Shown here: positions 52,953 through 60,448 of the stretch, one piece after another
Layout of the letters: each line of letters begins with the position of its first letter
How positions within the stretch are numbered: the first letter of the stretch is position 1
NCBI GenBank assembly: GCA_024653305.1
Contig: JANLFW010000007.1
Span: 1-64,000, forward strand
DNA: 64,000 nucleotides
Source of the DNA: Candidatus Acetothermia bacterium
Lineage (GTDB): Bacteria; Bipolaricaulota; Bipolaricaulia; Bipolaricaulales; Bipolaricaulaceae
Direction of reading: 5' to 3'
Position numbers and translations under genes: made by a program
Notes under the pieces: generated by a model
What the model was told of the DNA's origin: nothing
Database searches by the model: none
The model's input: only the letters and a program-made list of their open reading frames with translations

Positions 52953-54041
52953 ATGGACTACGCACGGCGACGGGCACGTCTCTGGGAGGAGGTACGGGGA
53001 AGAGGGCTCGATGCCTTCCTGGTCATCAATCTGGAGGGCTCGGAGGGCCCAAACCTCCGCTACCTTTCCGGGTTCACCGGCTCGTCTGGCATCCTGATCC
53101 TCGCCAAGGAGTCGGTATTTGCCACCGACTCCCGGTACACGGAGCAGGCACAACACCAGGTCCGTGGGCTCCCGGTGGAGGAGGCGAAGGGGCGCTGGCT
53201 CCCGTGGCTCGTCGAGCGCCTGAGCGCCCTTGACCTCCGGAAGATCGGCATCGGCACCTACGGCACGAGCTTGCACACCTACCGGGAGCTTTGCCGGCTC
53301 GGGGAAGGCATGGAGTTCGTGCCCGCAAACGGGCTCGTGGAGGGGCTGCGCCGGGTGAAGTCCCCGGAGGAGATCGAGCGCATCGCCGCCGCCGCCCGCC
53401 TCACCGATGAGGGCCTGCGATGGACGCTCGGGCAGCTCAAGCCGGGCCTGACCGAGCGGGACGTGGCCCTGGACCTGGAGATCTGGTACCGCCGTCATGG
53501 GGCCGACGACGTCGCGTTCGACCTCATCGTGGCCAGCGGGCCGGCGAGCGCGATGCCCCACCACCGGGCCGGGGAGCGAAGGCTCGAGGGTGGAGACATC
53601 GTCCTCCTGGACATCGGGGTACGCCTGGACGGGTACTGTTCCGACCTCACCCGGGTCGTGGCGTTGGGACACGCCAGCCGGGAGCTGCGCGACCTGTACC
53701 GCCTGGTGCTCGCCGCCAACCGGGCCGGGCTGGAGGCGGTCCAGGCCGGGGTGTCCGGCCAAGACGCGGACCGGGCCGCCCGGGCAGTGATCGAGGCCGG
53801 GGGGTACGGGGACAGGTTCGGCCACGGCCTCGGCCACGGGGTCGGCCTGGAGGTCCACGAGGCGCCGCGTCTGGCTCCAACTTCGGACGACGTCCTCGCA
53901 GCTGGCCATGTGGTCACGGTGGAGCCCGGCGTGTACCTGCCCGGCCGGTTCGGGATCCGCATCGAGGACCTGGTGGCGGTGCACGCCGACGGCTGCGAGA
54001 TCTTGTCCGGCTTCCCTAAGGAGGAACTCCTTGTGGTGTAG
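52953..54041 (+). CDS. Xaa-Pro aminopeptidase (M24 family)
   Basis: A 362-aa metallopeptidase that removes N-terminal residues before proline. An N-terminal creatinase-like domain (LRYLSGFTGSSGILILAKES) precedes the pita-bread domain. Metal ligands are visible: LLDIGVRLDGYCSDLTR (two Asp), GHGLGHGVGLEVHE (His), TVEPGVYLPG and GIRIEDLVAV (two Glu). ATG 52953 follows AAGGAGGTCGG. The following bpsA gene starts 51 bases on and may be cotranscribed. Confidence 0.93.
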   Translation: MDYARRRARLWEEVRGRGLDAFLVINLEGSEGPNLRYLSGFTGSSGILILAKESVFATDSRYTEQAQHQVRGLPVEEAKGRWLPWLVERLSALDLRKIGIGTYGTSLHTYRELCRLGEGMEFVPANGLVEGLRRVKSPEEIERIAAAARLTDEGLRWTLGQLKPGLTERDVALDLEIWYRRHGADDVAFDLIVASGPASAMPHHRAGERRLEGGDIVLLDIGVRLDGYCSDLTRVVALGHASRELRDLYRLVLAANRAGLEAVQAGVSGQDADRAARAVIEAGGYGDRFGHGLGHGVGLEVHEAPRLAPTSDDVLAAGHVVTVEPGVYLPGRFGIRIEDLVAVHADGCEILSGFPKEELLVV

Positions 54042-54092
54042 CGCTTTTCGGCCTCGTTCGGTGTCTTCCAGCCTGAAGAGGGAGATCAGAAC

Positions 54093-55154
54093 GTGGACAT
54101 GACGCTCGCCGAACTGGCCGATCGGGTACGCCGCGAAAGCGGGCTTGCCGTTACCGCTCGTGACCTGGAGCGGATTCTCGCCGCGCTCCAGGCCTCGGAG
54201 GACATCTGGCGGATCGTGGACCTGGCCCCGGTGCCGATGATGGCCACCTGCCAAGGCTTGCACGCCCTGGCCGGGATCGGCTGGGTAACGTGGGCGAATG
54301 GGCGCGTCCGGCTGACCCCGGCCGGGGACCGGGCGTGTCGCAAGCTCGCCATCGCCGCGGCCCAGGAGCTCAAGTGCCCCCGCTGCGGCGGACGGGGGGT
54401 GGAACTAAGCCCCCTTCGGGAGGTGGCGGCCGCGTTCCATCGCATCGCCCGCGGCCGGCCGGAGGCATCCCAAGAATTCGACCAGGGCTACGTGACCGAG
54501 GACAGCACCATCGCCCGGGTCGCGTTCATGTGGGCGAAGGGGGATCTCGCGGGGAAGGACCTCCTGGTGCTCGGGGACGACGACCTTGTATCCATCGCTG
54601 TCGCCCTCACCCGGGCCCCCCGACGGGTGGTGGTGCTGGACATCGACCCGCGGATCGTGAACTTCGTCGCCGAGGCCGCCCGCGCCGAGGGGCTCGCCGT
54701 CGATGCCCGCCAACACGACCTACGGGAACCCTTGCCCGAGGAGCTGCGCGGCCGGTTCGACACGTTCTTCTGCGACCCCACCGAGAGCCTACGTGGGTTC
54801 CTCGCGTTCGCGGGGCGGGGCCTCGCCGCCCTACGGGGGCCGGGGTGCGCCGGGTACCTCGGGCTCACCCGGTACGAGGCGTCCCTCACCAAGTGGCGGG
54901 ACATCCAGCGGGAGCTCCTCGCCGCGGGAGGGGTGTTGACCGACGTCGTGGACGATTTCCATACGTACGTGAACTGGCCGTACATCGACTCGATGCGCGC
55001 CTGGGACCGGCTCCCGGTGAAACGGGTCCCGGGGCGGGACGAGCCCTGGTACCGGTCGGCCTTGATCCGGGTGGAGCTGGTGGAGGCGGCGCGGGTGGAG
55101 AACCCACGCTACACGGGAGACATCTTCAACGATGAGGAGGCGGCAACGACATGA
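54093..55154 (+). CDS. bpsA: Branched-chain polyamine synthase (N4-bis(aminopropyl)spermidine synthase)
   Basis: A 353-aa aminopropyltransferase of the BpsA family known from Thermococcus and Thermus. An N-terminal winged-helix-like part and a CPRCGGRGVEL zinc-type motif precede the Rossmann domain with LLVLGDDDLVSIAVALTR, VVVLDIDPRIVNFVAE and the characteristic FFCDPTESLRGFLAFAGRG. It adds aminopropyl groups to the secondary amine of spermidine. The GTG has AGGGAG eight bases upstream. It starts the polyamine operon and overlaps the next gene (ATGA). Confidence 0.9.
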   Translation: MDMTLAELADRVRRESGLAVTARDLERILAALQASEDIWRIVDLAPVPMMATCQGLHALAGIGWVTWANGRVRLTPAGDRACRKLAIAAAQELKCPRCGGRGVELSPLREVAAAFHRIARGRPEASQEFDQGYVTEDSTIARVAFMWAKGDLAGKDLLVLGDDDLVSIAVALTRAPRRVVVLDIDPRIVNFVAEAARAEGLAVDARQHDLREPLPEELRGRFDTFFCDPTESLRGFLAFAGRGLAALRGPGCAGYLGLTRYEASLTKWRDIQRELLAAGGVLTDVVDDFHTYVNWPYIDSMRAWDRLPVKRVPGRDEPWYRSALIRVELVEAARVENPRYTGDIFNDEEAATT

Positions 55155-55609
55155 TCAGGGAAACCATCAACCACGCGTGTCTTGTGTCCGGGGCGGCCGA
55201 GGGGGCTACTGAGCTGAACGCGTTCGATGGCGCCCTGCTCGCGGCGGGGATCGGGGATCTCAACCTGATCAAGGTGTCGAGCATCATGCCCCCCCACGTG
55301 GTGCTGGAGAAGGCAGTCCCCAAGCTCCCGCCAGGGGCGTTCGTGCTCGTGGTCTACGCCGCCCGCACGTCCAGCACGGCCGGGGAGACGCTGGCCGCGG
55401 CGGTGGCCGCGGGCCGTGCCAAGAACGGGTTCGGGGTGATCATGGAGGCCACCGGGCGATCCCGGGCCGAGGTGGAGGAGGCGGTGCGGATGAAGGTCGC
55501 CGAGGCGTTTCGGGTGCGCAACCTTGAGCTTGAGGAGGTGCACGTGGCCGCGGCCGAGCACCGGGTGGTGCGGTGTGGTGGTGTGGTCGCGGCGTGCCTT
55601 TTCTTCTAA
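55151..55609 (+). CDS. pdaD: Pyruvoyl-dependent arginine decarboxylase
   Basis: A 152-aa proenzyme that makes agmatine from arginine. It self-cleaves at the Ser-Ser in LNLIKVSSIMPPH to form the pyruvoyl group. GIGDLNLIKVSS, PPGAFVLVVYAARTSS and the Glu in GFGVIMEATG are typical of the archaeal/chlamydial type. In this operon it supplies agmatine for aminopropylation and ureohydrolysis. The stop TAA lies in a TAAAAT sequence that might act as a -10 for the structured leader before speD. Confidence 0.93.
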   Translation: MIRETINHACLVSGAAEGATELNAFDGALLAAGIGDLNLIKVSSIMPPHVVLEKAVPKLPPGAFVLVVYAARTSSTAGETLAAAVAAGRAKNGFGVIMEATGRSRAEVEEAVRMKVAEAFRVRNLELEEVHVAAAEHRVVRCGGVVAACLFF

Positions 55610-55611
55610 AA

Positions 55612-55691
55612 TTGGCCCGTGACCCAGGTCACGGCGTCCGGGACATGGCCAAGCCCGTTTGGGAGCACCAAATGGGCTATATGTTTGGCCA
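55612..55691 (+). promoter_or_regulatory. Structured leader before speD (candidate cis-regulatory RNA)
   Basis: A 108-nt gap holds an 8-bp hairpin (55617-55624 with 55627-55634) and a long hairpin. In the latter, TGGCCAA (55646-55652) pairs with 55685-55691 and a 10-bp inner helix (55653-55662 with 55668-55677) has a single G-U pair. TTGGCC at 55612 could pair with GGCCAA at 55647 instead. The speD SD follows. Confidence 0.5.
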
Positions 55692-55717
55692 AATCTACCC
55701 CGGGGAGGAGGTGAAAG

Positions 55718-56065
55718 ATGAAAGAGCTCGGGAGGCAGCTCGTGGTCGAGTTATGGGAGTGCGAACGCAATACCAACGAGCCGGAGGAGATCCGAAAGGC
55801 CCTACGCCGGGCGGCAGATCGGGCCAAGGCCACCTTGGTGGACGTCCAGGTCCACACGTTCAACCCGCACGGGGTGTCCGGAGTGGCGGTGATCGCCGAA
55901 TCCCACATCTCCGTGCACACGTGGCCGGAGCTCGGCTACGTCGCCCTGGACGTGTTCACCTGCGGGGAGAAGGTGCTCCCCAAGGCCGCGGTGGAGGTCT
56001 TTTGCGAGCTCTTCCGCCCCCAGCGGACCAGCCTGCTGGAGATCAAGCGGGGGATCCAGTTATGA
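55718..56065 (+). CDS. speD: S-adenosylmethionine decarboxylase proenzyme
   Basis: A 115-aa class 1B AdoMet decarboxylase that provides the aminopropyl donor. It self-cleaves at the Ser in AVIAESHISVHTWPELGYVA, which also has the catalytic His; FTCGEKVLPKAAVEVF carries the conserved Cys. AGGAGGTGAAAG precedes the ATG. It lies between the arginine decarboxylase and spermidine synthase genes and is coupled to speE (ATGA). Confidence 0.96.
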   Translation: MKELGRQLVVELWECERNTNEPEEIRKALRRAADRAKATLVDVQVHTFNPHGVSGVAVIAESHISVHTWPELGYVALDVFTCGEKVLPKAAVEVFCELFRPQRTSLLEIKRGIQL

Positions 56066-56946
56066 GTGCGGGAAGACGACGCGGGGAAGATTGGTTATGC
56101 GAAGAGCAGACGGCAGGCGCGCGACTGTGCCTGCACGTGGAGCGCTGGCTCGTCCGCCGGAGGTCGCCGTACCAGGCGCTTGAGCTGGCCGTGACCCGTG
56201 ATCACGGCCGGGTGATGGCCCTGGACGGGAAGTTCATGCTCTCCGAGCGCGACGAGCCTTTTTATCACGAGATGCTGGTCCACCCCGCGATGCTCGTTCA
56301 CGAGGCCCCGGAGCGCGTGCTCATCGTGGGAGGCGGCGACGGCGGCGCCCTGCGGGAGGCGCTCCGGCACCGCACGGTGAAGAGGGCCGTGGTGGTGGAA
56401 ATCGATCAAGCGGTGATCGACGCGTCCCGCGAACACCTCCCGAGCGTCCACCACGGGTCGTTCGACGATCCGCGAGCCCGGATCGTGGTCTCCCCGGGCG
56501 AGGCGTTCCTTCCCGAGCACCCGGACACGTACGACGTGATCCTGGTGGACTCCACTGATCCCATCGGTCCGGGGAAGGCCCTGTTTCAAGCGGAGTTCCT
56601 GGCCGCGTGTCGGCGGGCGCTGCGCCCGGGCGGGGTGATCGCCCTCCAGGCGGGGACCCCGTTCTACTGGCCGGAGGAGCTGGAGCATCTGCTCCGCGAG
56701 CTGGGCCGCCTCTTCCCCTACGTGGGGGCGTACCTCGGGTTTGTGCCGCTCTACCCCTCCGGCATGTGGGCGTACGCCATCGCCGGGGACCGAGACTTGC
56801 GGGCGGAGGAGACCGCGGTCCCTGAGAGATACGCGAGCCGCGGGCTCACCACCCGGTACTACACCCCGGACCTCCACCGGGCGGCGTTCGTCCTCCCCAG
56901 GTTCGTGGAGGAGTTGGTCAGGCGCGCCCTGGGGGGCGAGGGATGA
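56062..56946 (+). CDS. speE: Spermidine synthase-type aminopropyltransferase
   Basis: A 294-aa enzyme. The Rossmann fold shows VLIVGGGDGGALREALRHRT (decarboxylated AdoMet site), VVVEIDQAVIDASREH and the polyamine-binding Asp in VILVDSTDPIGPGKALF; YHEMLVHPAMLVHEAPERVL precedes it. With agmatine as the available amine it may make N1-aminopropylagmatine, as in Thermus, instead of using putrescine. Both speD and speB overlap it by ATGA. Confidence 0.94.
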   Translation: MSAGRRRGEDWLCEEQTAGARLCLHVERWLVRRRSPYQALELAVTRDHGRVMALDGKFMLSERDEPFYHEMLVHPAMLVHEAPERVLIVGGGDGGALREALRHRTVKRAVVVEIDQAVIDASREHLPSVHHGSFDDPRARIVVSPGEAFLPEHPDTYDVILVDSTDPIGPGKALFQAEFLAACRRALRPGGVIALQAGTPFYWPEELEHLLRELGRLFPYVGAYLGFVPLYPSGMWAYAIAGDRDLRAEETAVPERYASRGLTTRYYTPDLHRAAFVLPRFVEELVRRALGGEG

Positions 56947-57773
56947 CCGGGCTCCTTCGGTTCCTCGCCGCCGACACCCCGTTTTCCCAGGCCCGGGTGG
57001 CCATCCTCGGGGTGCCCCTCGAACGCACCGTTTCCTTCCGCGGTGGCCCTGCGCAAGCTCCGACCGCGATCCGAGCCGTCTCCGACTCGGTTGAATCCTA
57101 TTCGTCTTTGTTCCGGTGCGATCTGGCCCAGGTAGGGGTCTGCGACCTGGGGGACGTGGACACCCACGGTCCGCTCCTAAAGGTGCTGGAGAACGCGGAG
57201 GCCGAGGTGGGGCGGATCCTCAGAGCCGACAAGGCCCCGGTGGTCCTGGGTGGGGAGCACACGGTAGCCCTGCCGGCGGTGCGGGCGGCGGCCTCTCGAG
57301 GCCCGGTCCAGGTCGTGGCCCTGGACGCCCATTCCGACCTGCGCGACGCGTACCTGGGAGAGCAGATCTGCCACGCCACCGTGCTCCGGCGGGTGAGCGA
57401 GGTCGCAACGCGGCTCGTCATCGTGGGGGCGCGCTCGTTCTTCGGGGGAGAAGCGGACGAACCGTTCTTCGCCCGACCCGACGAGATCGGCGCGCGCCTC
57501 GATCCCAAGCTCCCGGTATGGCTGACCCTAGACCTGGACGCGCTTGACCCCTCCCTGTGCCCGGGGGTGACCAACCCCGAGCCCGGCGGGCTCTCCTACC
57601 ACGAGGTGATCGCGATCTGGCGCGAGCTCTCCCGGTTCCAGGTGGTGGGGATGGACCTCGTGGAGCTGGCCCCCCCGTTCGACCCCTCCGGGGTGTCCGC
57701 GGTCTGCGCGGCCAAGCTGGTCCTGGAAGCGATCTGCGCCTTCTGGAGAACGAAATCCAGCCCTGTCCACTAG
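56943..57773 (+). CDS. speB: Agmatinase / aminopropylagmatine ureohydrolase
   Basis: A 276-aa binuclear Mn ureohydrolase. The metal motifs are PVVLGGEHTVALPAVR, VALDAHSDLRDAYLG with CHATVLRR, and LTLDLDALDPSLCPG; GMDLVELAPPFD is near the end. It removes urea from agmatine or, in the thermophile route, from N1-aminopropylagmatine to give spermidine. It is the last gene of the operon, and its start overlaps speE. Confidence 0.93.
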   Translation: MTGLLRFLAADTPFSQARVAILGVPLERTVSFRGGPAQAPTAIRAVSDSVESYSSLFRCDLAQVGVCDLGDVDTHGPLLKVLENAEAEVGRILRADKAPVVLGGEHTVALPAVRAAASRGPVQVVALDAHSDLRDAYLGEQICHATVLRRVSEVATRLVIVGARSFFGGEADEPFFARPDEIGARLDPKLPVWLTLDLDALDPSLCPGVTNPEPGGLSYHEVIAIWRELSRFQVVGMDLVELAPPFDPSGVSAVCAAKLVLEAICAFWRTKSSPVH

Positions 57774-57784
57774 AGGACCACAAT

Positions 57785-57813
57785 TTGCCTCGTTCCGTCC
57801 GGTCGAATACAGT
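57785..57813 (+). promoter_or_regulatory. Promoter of the small membrane protein gene
   Basis: TTGCCT (57785-57790), 17 bp, TACAGT (57808-57813). Confidence 0.6.
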
Positions 57814-57843
57814 GCGGCAACCTGTGTCAGGGGGGTGGAAGCT

Positions 57844-58056
57844 GTGCGTTGGATCTTGGGATGGATCACGGGAGGGGGGATCGCCGCGTTCTTCTTCGGT
57901 TGGATCATCCAGATGCTGTGGAACCGGATCGTCGTTGGCCACCTGGAGCTCTTGAAGCCCCTCTCCTACCTCCAGGCGGCCGGGCTGTGGTTCCTCATCG
58001 CCCTGCTCTTCGCCTGGGTCGGGGCGCGCGCCTCCTGGCGGAGGTGGCGCCACTGA
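57844..58056 (+). CDS. Small two-helix membrane protein of unknown function
   Basis: A protein of about 70 aa that I do not recognise. It has two hydrophobic helices (WILGWITGGGIAAFFFGWII and AAGLWFLIALLFAWVGA) and a basic C-terminus (ASWRRWRH). The GTG at 57844 has AGGGGGG eight bases upstream; GTG 57835 lies in that site. It has its own promoter and stands alone between the polyamine operon and tRNA-Ala. Confidence 0.65.
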   Translation: MRWILGWITGGGIAAFFFGWIIQMLWNRIVVGHLELLKPLSYLQAAGLWFLIALLFAWVGARASWRRWRH

Positions 58057-58162
58057 TCGGAGACATGCGGCGGGTGCGTTGACGTCTGCCCCAAGAGCGT
58101 GATCCGGTACAGGTTCAGCCGTCGCTGGTCCCCGGCACCTTGCCGCCGGGTCACGTCGCACC

Positions 58163-58192
58163 TTGACGGGAGCCGAACGCCTGGGCTAACAT
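58163..58192 (+). promoter_or_regulatory. Promoter of tRNA-Ala
   Basis: TTGACG (58163-58168), 18 bp, TAACAT (58187-58192). Confidence 0.7.
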
Positions 58193-58233
58193 GGACTGGC
58201 CGAAGGGGTTTCCCTCCTCGCTGCCAAGTCCTT

Positions 58234-58310
58234 GGGGGCGTAGCTCAGCTTGGGAGAGCGCCGGCTTTGCAAGCCGGAGGTCGGCGGTTCGATCCCGCTC
58301 GCCTCCACCA
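58234..58310 (+). tRNA. tRNA-Ala (UGC anticodon)
   Basis: A 77-nt cloverleaf with encoded CCA. Acceptor GGGGGCG/CGCCTCC, D arm GCTC/GAGC, anticodon stem CCGGC/GCCGG with loop TTTGCAA (anticodon TGC), and T arm GGCGG-TTCGATC-CCGCT. Confidence 0.97.
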
Positions 58311-58332
58311 GTCCTTGTTCGCCTGTCTTCAT

Positions 58333-58353
58333 CCTCTCCCGCCAGGGGAGAGG
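58333..58353. repeat. Palindromic hairpin after tRNA-Ala, related to the hutI repeat
   Basis: CCTCTCCC (58333-58340) pairs with GGGAGAGG (58346-58353). It resembles the repeat at 43129-43165 and could also end the tRNA transcript. Confidence 0.5.
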
Positions 58354-58374
58354 AAAGAGGCGAAGCCAGGGGGC

Positions 58375-58601
58375 TTAAGCTAACCCCAGCAGGGCGTCGA
58401 TGCGCGCCCGGTCGAAGCCGACCACGATCTCCCCATCGAGCTCCACCACCGGTACGCCTTGCTGCCCGGACTTGCGGATCATCTCCAGCGCCGCCGCGTA
58501 GTCCGCAGCCACGTCGATATCGGTGTAGGGAATGCCCCGTTCATCCAGGTACCGCTTCACCGCACGACACCAAGGGCACGTCGGGTGCTGTACACGGTCA
58601 C
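58375..58601 (-). pseudogene. Frameshifted glutaredoxin-like gene
   Basis: A small glutaredoxin (NrdH/Grx type) in two frames. The start GTG (58601) overlaps the arsR stop and encodes VTVYST. One base missing in the GGG run at 58583-58585 throws the frame. With one base added it reads on as PTCPWCRAVKRYLDERGIPY with the redox CPWC, then QQGVPVVELDGEIVVGFDRA. As it stands the protein stops at about 14 codons; restart at the internal GTG would lose CPWC. It is a true mutation or an assembly error. Confidence 0.8.
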
Positions 58602-58906
58602 TTGATGGCCCATCGCTTACCCTCCTTCTTGAGCTCCACGAGGATCCCAGCTCGGAGGAGCTGCGCCACGAGCGGCGTCAGGCTGATCCAGTGCATCCGC
58701 CCCTGCCGGGTCCGTCGCACCAGCCCTGTTTCCTCCAACGTCCGCAGGTGGTAGGACAGGGCCGGGGTCGACATCCCCAACGCCCGGGCGATCTCCCCGC
58801 AATGGGGGCCTTCCTCGGCGAGGAGGAGCCCCACGATCGCCAATCGCTCCGGGCTCGACAGGGCGGCGAACGCCTTGGCCAGCTCTGGAACCCCCGGTTT
58901 GTCCAT
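58598..58906 (-). CDS. ArsR-family transcriptional regulator
   Basis: A 102-aa winged-helix regulator. It has LAKAFAALSSPERLAIVGLL, the recognition helix GEIARALGMSTPALSYHLRT and the wing GLVRRTRQGRMHWISL. No metal-binding cysteine box is seen apart from one Cys in GPHCGEI, so it may sense redox or another ligand. ATG 58906 is seven bases after TATACT and is leaderless. It is cotranscribed with the glutaredoxin-like gene and is divergent from osmC. Confidence 0.9.
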   Translation of the reverse strand: MDKPGVPELAKAFAALSSPERLAIVGLLLAEEGPHCGEIARALGMSTPALSYHLRTLEETGLVRRTRQGRMHWISLTPLVAQLLRAGILVELKKEGKRWAIK

Positions 58907-58913
58907 CGCCGCC

Positions 58914-58984
58914 AGTATAGCTGGGCCCACAGTGATTTCAATGGTTGTTTAAACGTTGAACCCCGAACACGGCTGGGGTAACCT
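58914..58984. promoter_or_regulatory. Divergent arsR/osmC promoters with shared palindrome
   Basis: Minus strand: TTGAAA (58936-58941), 16 bp, TATACT (58914-58919). Plus strand: TTGAAC (58956-58961), 17 bp, TAACCT (58979-58984). GTTTAAAC (58947-58954) and the inverted TTGAA arms of the two -35 boxes lie between, a likely ArsR operator. Confidence 0.7.
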
Positions 58985-59000
58985 CGCCCCGGAGGCGATC

Positions 59001-59402
59001 ATGGAGGCCAAGGTCGTTTGGCACGAGAAGATGCGGTTCGTGGCGGTTGGCCCGTCCGGCCACGCCGTGCTCATGGACTCCTCTCCCGAGGTGGGAGGGG
59101 AGGACTCCGCCCCCCGCCCCACCGAGCTCCTCCTCGCCGCTCTGGGCGGATGCACGGCGATGGACGTCGTGTCCATCCTGGGCAAGATGCGCACTCCCCC
59201 CAGGCGCCTGGAGATCCTGATCTCCGCGGAACGGGCCACGGAACATCCCAAAGCCCTGCGCAAAATCCACCTGACGTACCGGGCCGAGGGGGTGCCCGAG
59301 GAGAGCCTGCACCGGGCGGCCCAACTCTCCCAGGAACGGTACTGCTCGGTCGCCCATTCCCTGTCCTCTGAGCTCTCGTTCGCGGTGGAGGCCCTGCCCT
59401 AA
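59001..59402 (+). CDS. OsmC-family peroxidase-like protein
   Basis: A 133-aa OsmC/Ohr fold protein. It has PTELLLAALGGCTAMDVVSI with the first redox Cys and a second Cys in QERYCSVAHSL, the usual pair for thiol-dependent hydroperoxide reduction. GGAGG precedes ATG 59001; an upstream ATG lies in the promoter. With the neighbouring ArsR regulator and glutaredoxin it suggests a small redox-stress module. It ends over the next gene's stop, tail to tail. Confidence 0.88.
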   Translation: MEAKVVWHEKMRFVAVGPSGHAVLMDSSPEVGGEDSAPRPTELLLAALGGCTAMDVVSILGKMRTPPRRLEILISAERATEHPKALRKIHLTYRAEGVPEESLHRAAQLSQERYCSVAHSLSSELSFAVEALP

Positions 59403-60448
59403 AGGAGCTCGAGGAGCCGCTCCAGCTCAACCCCCTCGGCCACCATCCGGTCGAGCAGGGCGAGCTGAGGCTCCCCCACCTGAAGGGTCCGCCCGACCAG
59501 CCGTTCCGCGGTCTCGGCCACGGTCATCGTGTCCTGGGGAGCCACGGCCAGCGTCACCCCCCGTCCCACGGCCTGGGTCACGATCGCCCGCTCCGGGCGC
59601 AGCCCCCCGCTCAGGATGATCGCCCGCACCCGCGGGGAGGCCAGCGCCGCGGCCTGGATGTCGGTACGGTCTCCGCCGGTGACCACTGCCAGTTGCCCGG
59701 GGATGCGCCGGAGGTACCGCAGGGCCGCGTCTCCGCCCATCGCCCCCACCAGGAACCGCTCCACCTCTGCCGCCTGGTTCCCCTCCACCACCACCTCCGC
59801 CCCCAGGGCGTCGATCACTTCCCGAATGCGCACCGTGTGCAGTTGCCGCTCGAACGGGATCACCCCAAGCACCGGCACACCCCGCTCCTCCAGGAACGGA
59901 ACGGCGAACCCCCGGACCTCCTCCAGCTCGGTGTCCGGCGAGACCTCGTTGAGCACCGCCCCCACCAGCCGTACCTCGCTGGCGACGATGCGCACCGCGG
60001 CGAGCACCCGGTCCACCGTGGGCTCCCCCCGGTAGCGGGCGACGAGGAGGACGGAGGCCCCCAGGCGGGCGGCCACGGCCATGTCCGACATCCCCGACAA
60101 AAGCCCCCTGCCCAGCCACTCCCGACCTTCCAGAATCAGCACGTCCGCGTCCACCGTGGCCAGGGCGTCGATGCGCGCCCACGCCTCGGCCGGGGGCCGC
60201 CACACCCGCGGCACCTGCCCCCCGAGTACGGGGACGATGGCCTCCGGCGGCTCGGCCAAGCCCAGGGCTGCCGCCGCCACCTCCGCGTCTTGGTCGAACG
60301 GCCGGCCCTGCCGGTAGGCATTGGCCCAGCCCACCGGCTTGCGGTAGGCCACGGACATCCCCCGGCACCTCATCCGTCGCGCCAAGCCCATCGCCAGCGC
60401 GGTCTTGCCCGCCTTCTCCTCCACCCCTGCGATGTACAGCTTCTTCAT
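59399..60448 (-). CDS. BioD-like P-loop protein with DRTGG domain (PTA N-domain-like)
   Basis: A 349-aa protein. An N-terminal dethiobiotin-synthetase-like P-loop domain (1-215) has YIAGVEEKAGKTALAMGLAR and YRKPVGW. A DRTGG domain follows (about 225-345) with VVTGGDRTDIQAAALASPRV and LSGGLRPERAIV. This pair also forms the N-terminal regulatory part of long phosphotransacetylases. Coupled to the ADP-forming acetyl-CoA synthetase by an ATGA overlap, it probably senses or tunes acetyl-CoA/acetate metabolism. Confidence 0.85.
   Translation of the reverse strand: MKKLYIAGVEEKAGKTALAMGLARRMRCRGMSVAYRKPVGWANAYRQGRPFDQDAEVAAAALGLAEPPEAIVPVLGGQVPRVWRPPAEAWARIDALATVDADVLILEGREWLGRGLLSGMSDMAVAARLGASVLLVARYRGEPTVDRVLAAVRIVASEVRLVGAVLNEVSPDTELEEVRGFAVPFLEERGVPVLGVIPFERQLHTVRIREVIDALGAEVVVEGNQAAEVERFLVGAMGGDAALRYLRRIPGQLAVVTGGDRTDIQAAALASPRVRAIILSGGLRPERAIVTQAVGRGVTLAVAPQDTMTVAETAERLVGRTLQVGEPQLALLDRMVAEGVELERLLELL

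Noticed and set aside
57743-57781. A tRNA-like 5' half on the minus strand at the end of speB
   Set aside because: D-arm-like and anticodon-arm-like hairpins can be drawn, but the anticodon loop would be 8 nt and there is no T arm or acceptor 3' half; more likely ordinary hairpins at the operon end.
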